Assembly: GCF_040869045.1 (NCBI RefSeq)
Contig: NC_090319.1
Coordinates: 387,019,601 to 387,083,600, forward strand
Length of the DNA stretch: 64,000 nucleotides
Origin: Eurosta solidaginis
Lineage: Eukaryota > Arthropoda > Insecta > Diptera > Tephritidae
Direction of reading: 5' to 3'
Every line of letters begins with the position of its first letter. Position 1 is the stretch's first letter. Shown in pieces: positions 62,671 through 64,000 of this stretch. The notes beneath the pieces are model-generated. The model searched no databases. It saw nothing but the letters and a program-made list of their open reading frames with translations, and was not told where the DNA came from. A program made the position numbers and the translations under genes.

Positions 62671-63585
62671 GGCCGGGGAGAGGGGGCGGGGGGGGAGGGC
62701 AGCCGGGGCAATTGCCCTGGGGCGCGGAAGGTTTTTGGGAGCCCAGCAAGGCAAAGCAGTATTGACAGTACTCTAACTAGGATTTCATAGATACATACAT
62801 ATTTTGTTGCTACAAAAAATTGTTTTAAAATCGAAAATCACTTAACTTAAATCATAGGCATCCGATCAAATACTATGGGGCATAGTCATAGTCGAAATAA
62901 AATGTGATTTTAAGTTAGATAAACGTTTTTGACATATTTTTATAAGCGCTATCTCTTAAAAATGCTTCAACTAACTTAAAATCACATTTTATTTCGGCTT
63001 CTTAACGACTTAAGGGGTCGCCATTTTCTTCAAATCATACTCCATACTACTCTAAAAAAACGGAGAAAGAGTAAAGCGTGATTGGCTCGTTTGGAGTGCA
63101 ACAAAACAAGCGCTTTTTTGTTTTCCATGCCGGCTTTTCAGCAAAATTTCCGAAAATACCCGATCAGCTTTGACAAAATTTTCAGGTTATTCCAAAGAAA
63201 AAGGTTGGAAGAGGTTACACGACAAAATTCCTGAATATGAAAATACTCAATATATATAGAGTGGCGCCAATATGAAATGAGAATTCGAAATGCAACTTCA
63301 GTGGATTTTCTCTTAGCGGAAACCCTTAAAAATGAAGCAGCTCGCTGGAGAGATACTTCGCAGAATTCTTGATGTTGTTTTATTTCTTGGAGAAAAGGGA
63401 TTGGCATTTAGAGGGGATAATTCATTGATCGGAAATCCAAAAAATGGAAACTTTCTTGGTATTTTGGATCTGATCAGCAATTATGACCCCCTATTGCATG
63501 AACATTTGGAGAAGGTGAGGGAATCTCAAACGAAAAAGAATCATCTCCAAGCACATTATTTGTCTGATGGAATACAAAATGAGTT
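62671..63585 (+). mobile_element. hAT element 5' part with DUF4371-like transposase relic
   Basis: A GC-rich start, CAGGGCCGGGGAGAGG...GGGGCAATTGCCC, resembles the termini of animal hAT elements of the ZMYM-type/DUF4371 group. From about 63185, broken plus-strand frames give WKRLHDKIPEYEN, then WREILRRILDVVLFLGEKGL and IGNPKNGNFLGILDLISNYD then PLLHEHLEKV, the recognisable N-terminal part of DUF4371 transposases. The frame is cut at about 63585 by the mini-LINE. The rest would lie beyond the window. Confidence 0.7.
62895..62996. repeat. 102-bp inverted repeat
   Basis: GAAATAAAATGTGATTTTAA near 62896 is matched by its exact complement ending at 62995, about 24 bp per arm with a 52-bp loop. 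Probably a mini palindromic insertion within the hAT relic. Confidence 0.7.
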
Positions 63586-64000
63586 GTTGTTGTTGTTGTA
63601 GCAATGCTTCGCCCCACCTAACAGCCGCGACCGATCACAAATTGTCATCAATATCCTCTAACGGGAGTCCAAGGAAACTTGCCGTTTCAACAGGGGTGGA
63701 CCATAAGGAAAGGGGTGTTAGAGGCGTTGGATCCACATTACAATATAAGAGATGGTTGGTGTCATGTGGGGACACATTGCAAGCGGGGCATACATTTTGT
63801 ATGTCGGGGTTGATTCTGGATAGGTAAGAGTTTAACCTGTTACAGTATCCAGAACGAAGTTGAGCAAGAGTGACACGTGTTTCCCTGGGGAGTATGATTT
63901 CCTCTTCCGCGAGTTTTGGATACTTTTCTTTAAGTACTGGATTCACCGGGCAATTCCCGGCATAAAGGTCCGACGCCTGTTTATGGAGTTCACCAAGGAC
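63585..64000 (-). mobile_element. Second mini-LINE copy, 3' part
   Basis: Same family as 28994-29963, with GTTGTTGTTGTTGTAGCAAT at its left (3') end. Minus-strand frame 63635 to the window edge is intact and encodes the C-terminal third: VTLAQLRSGYCNRLNSYLSR, then CPACNVSPHDTNHLLYC. It continues off the right edge, so whether it is also a compact copy cannot be seen. It interrupts the hAT relic. Confidence 0.85.

Larger units (their letters stand above)
62581..64000 (-). other. mask intron continuing beyond the window
   Basis: Contains a hAT relic (from 62671), a palindromic mini-element and the second mini-LINE. The next upstream mask exon is outside the window. Confidence 0.75.

Noticed and set aside
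62671..62760. CpG island or mask promoter
   Set aside because: It is internal to mask and looks like the GC-rich terminus of a hAT element, followed by transposase remnants.

Overview
The window is fly nuclear DNA: short introns with GT..AG ends, a beta-PheRS gene and a mask gene of dipteran type, and dense nested transposons. The repeat content (a tRNA-derived SINE, a repeat starting with an AAGTTCGGGTGTAACCGAAC-type end, I/LOA/CR1-like LINEs) resembles what I know from true fruit flies (Tephritidae); the family assignment is inference.

Layout. 1-3.5 kb: TIR elements, SINE and LINE debris. 3.58-5.61 kb (+): complete five-exon beta-PheRS (cytosolic phenylalanyl-tRNA synthetase beta chain, 591 aa). 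5.6-17.8 kb: intergenic, with a MITE, a LINE relic, a small palindrome, a Tc1/mariner relic, an internally deleted Ty3/gypsy-type element carrying a SINE-like insert, and a solo LTR. 17.8-62.6 kb (-): eleven coding exons of mask (multiple ankyrin repeats, single KH domain). They join in phase to 11,550 bp (3,849 codons plus stop) and carry 10 repeats of ankyrin block 1, an acidic linker, a poly-Q region, ankyrin block 2 and the KH domain. The 5' exons lie beyond base 64,000.

The mask introns hold most of the interest. The 12.8-kb last large intron contains a 4.08-kb Foldback-type element with 9-bp target duplications, a solo LTR, and two convergent 3-kb repeats, one carrying a ~130-bp tandem array. 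The other carries a TIR element into which a compact 970-bp LINE derivative has inserted. That derivative has an intact 299-codon ORF with a 2A-like motif, a PHD-like finger and a C-terminal CCHC knuckle, but no endonuclease or reverse transcriptase. The 14.3-kb intron contains I-like LINE fragments split by a MITE with 3-bp TSD, a LINE inserted in a LINE with the host reading frame recoverable, and a hAT MITE with 8-bp TSD inside a SINE-like retroposon. The intron upstream of 62,580 holds a hAT (DUF4371-like) relic broken by a second copy of the mini-LINE.

beta-PheRS and mask are the two host genes I can support; every other coding-like stretch is transposon-derived or unidentified. The best candidates for something undescribed are the mini-LINE ORF and an unidentified ~164-codon protein relic inside a TIR element at 40.5-41.8 kb.
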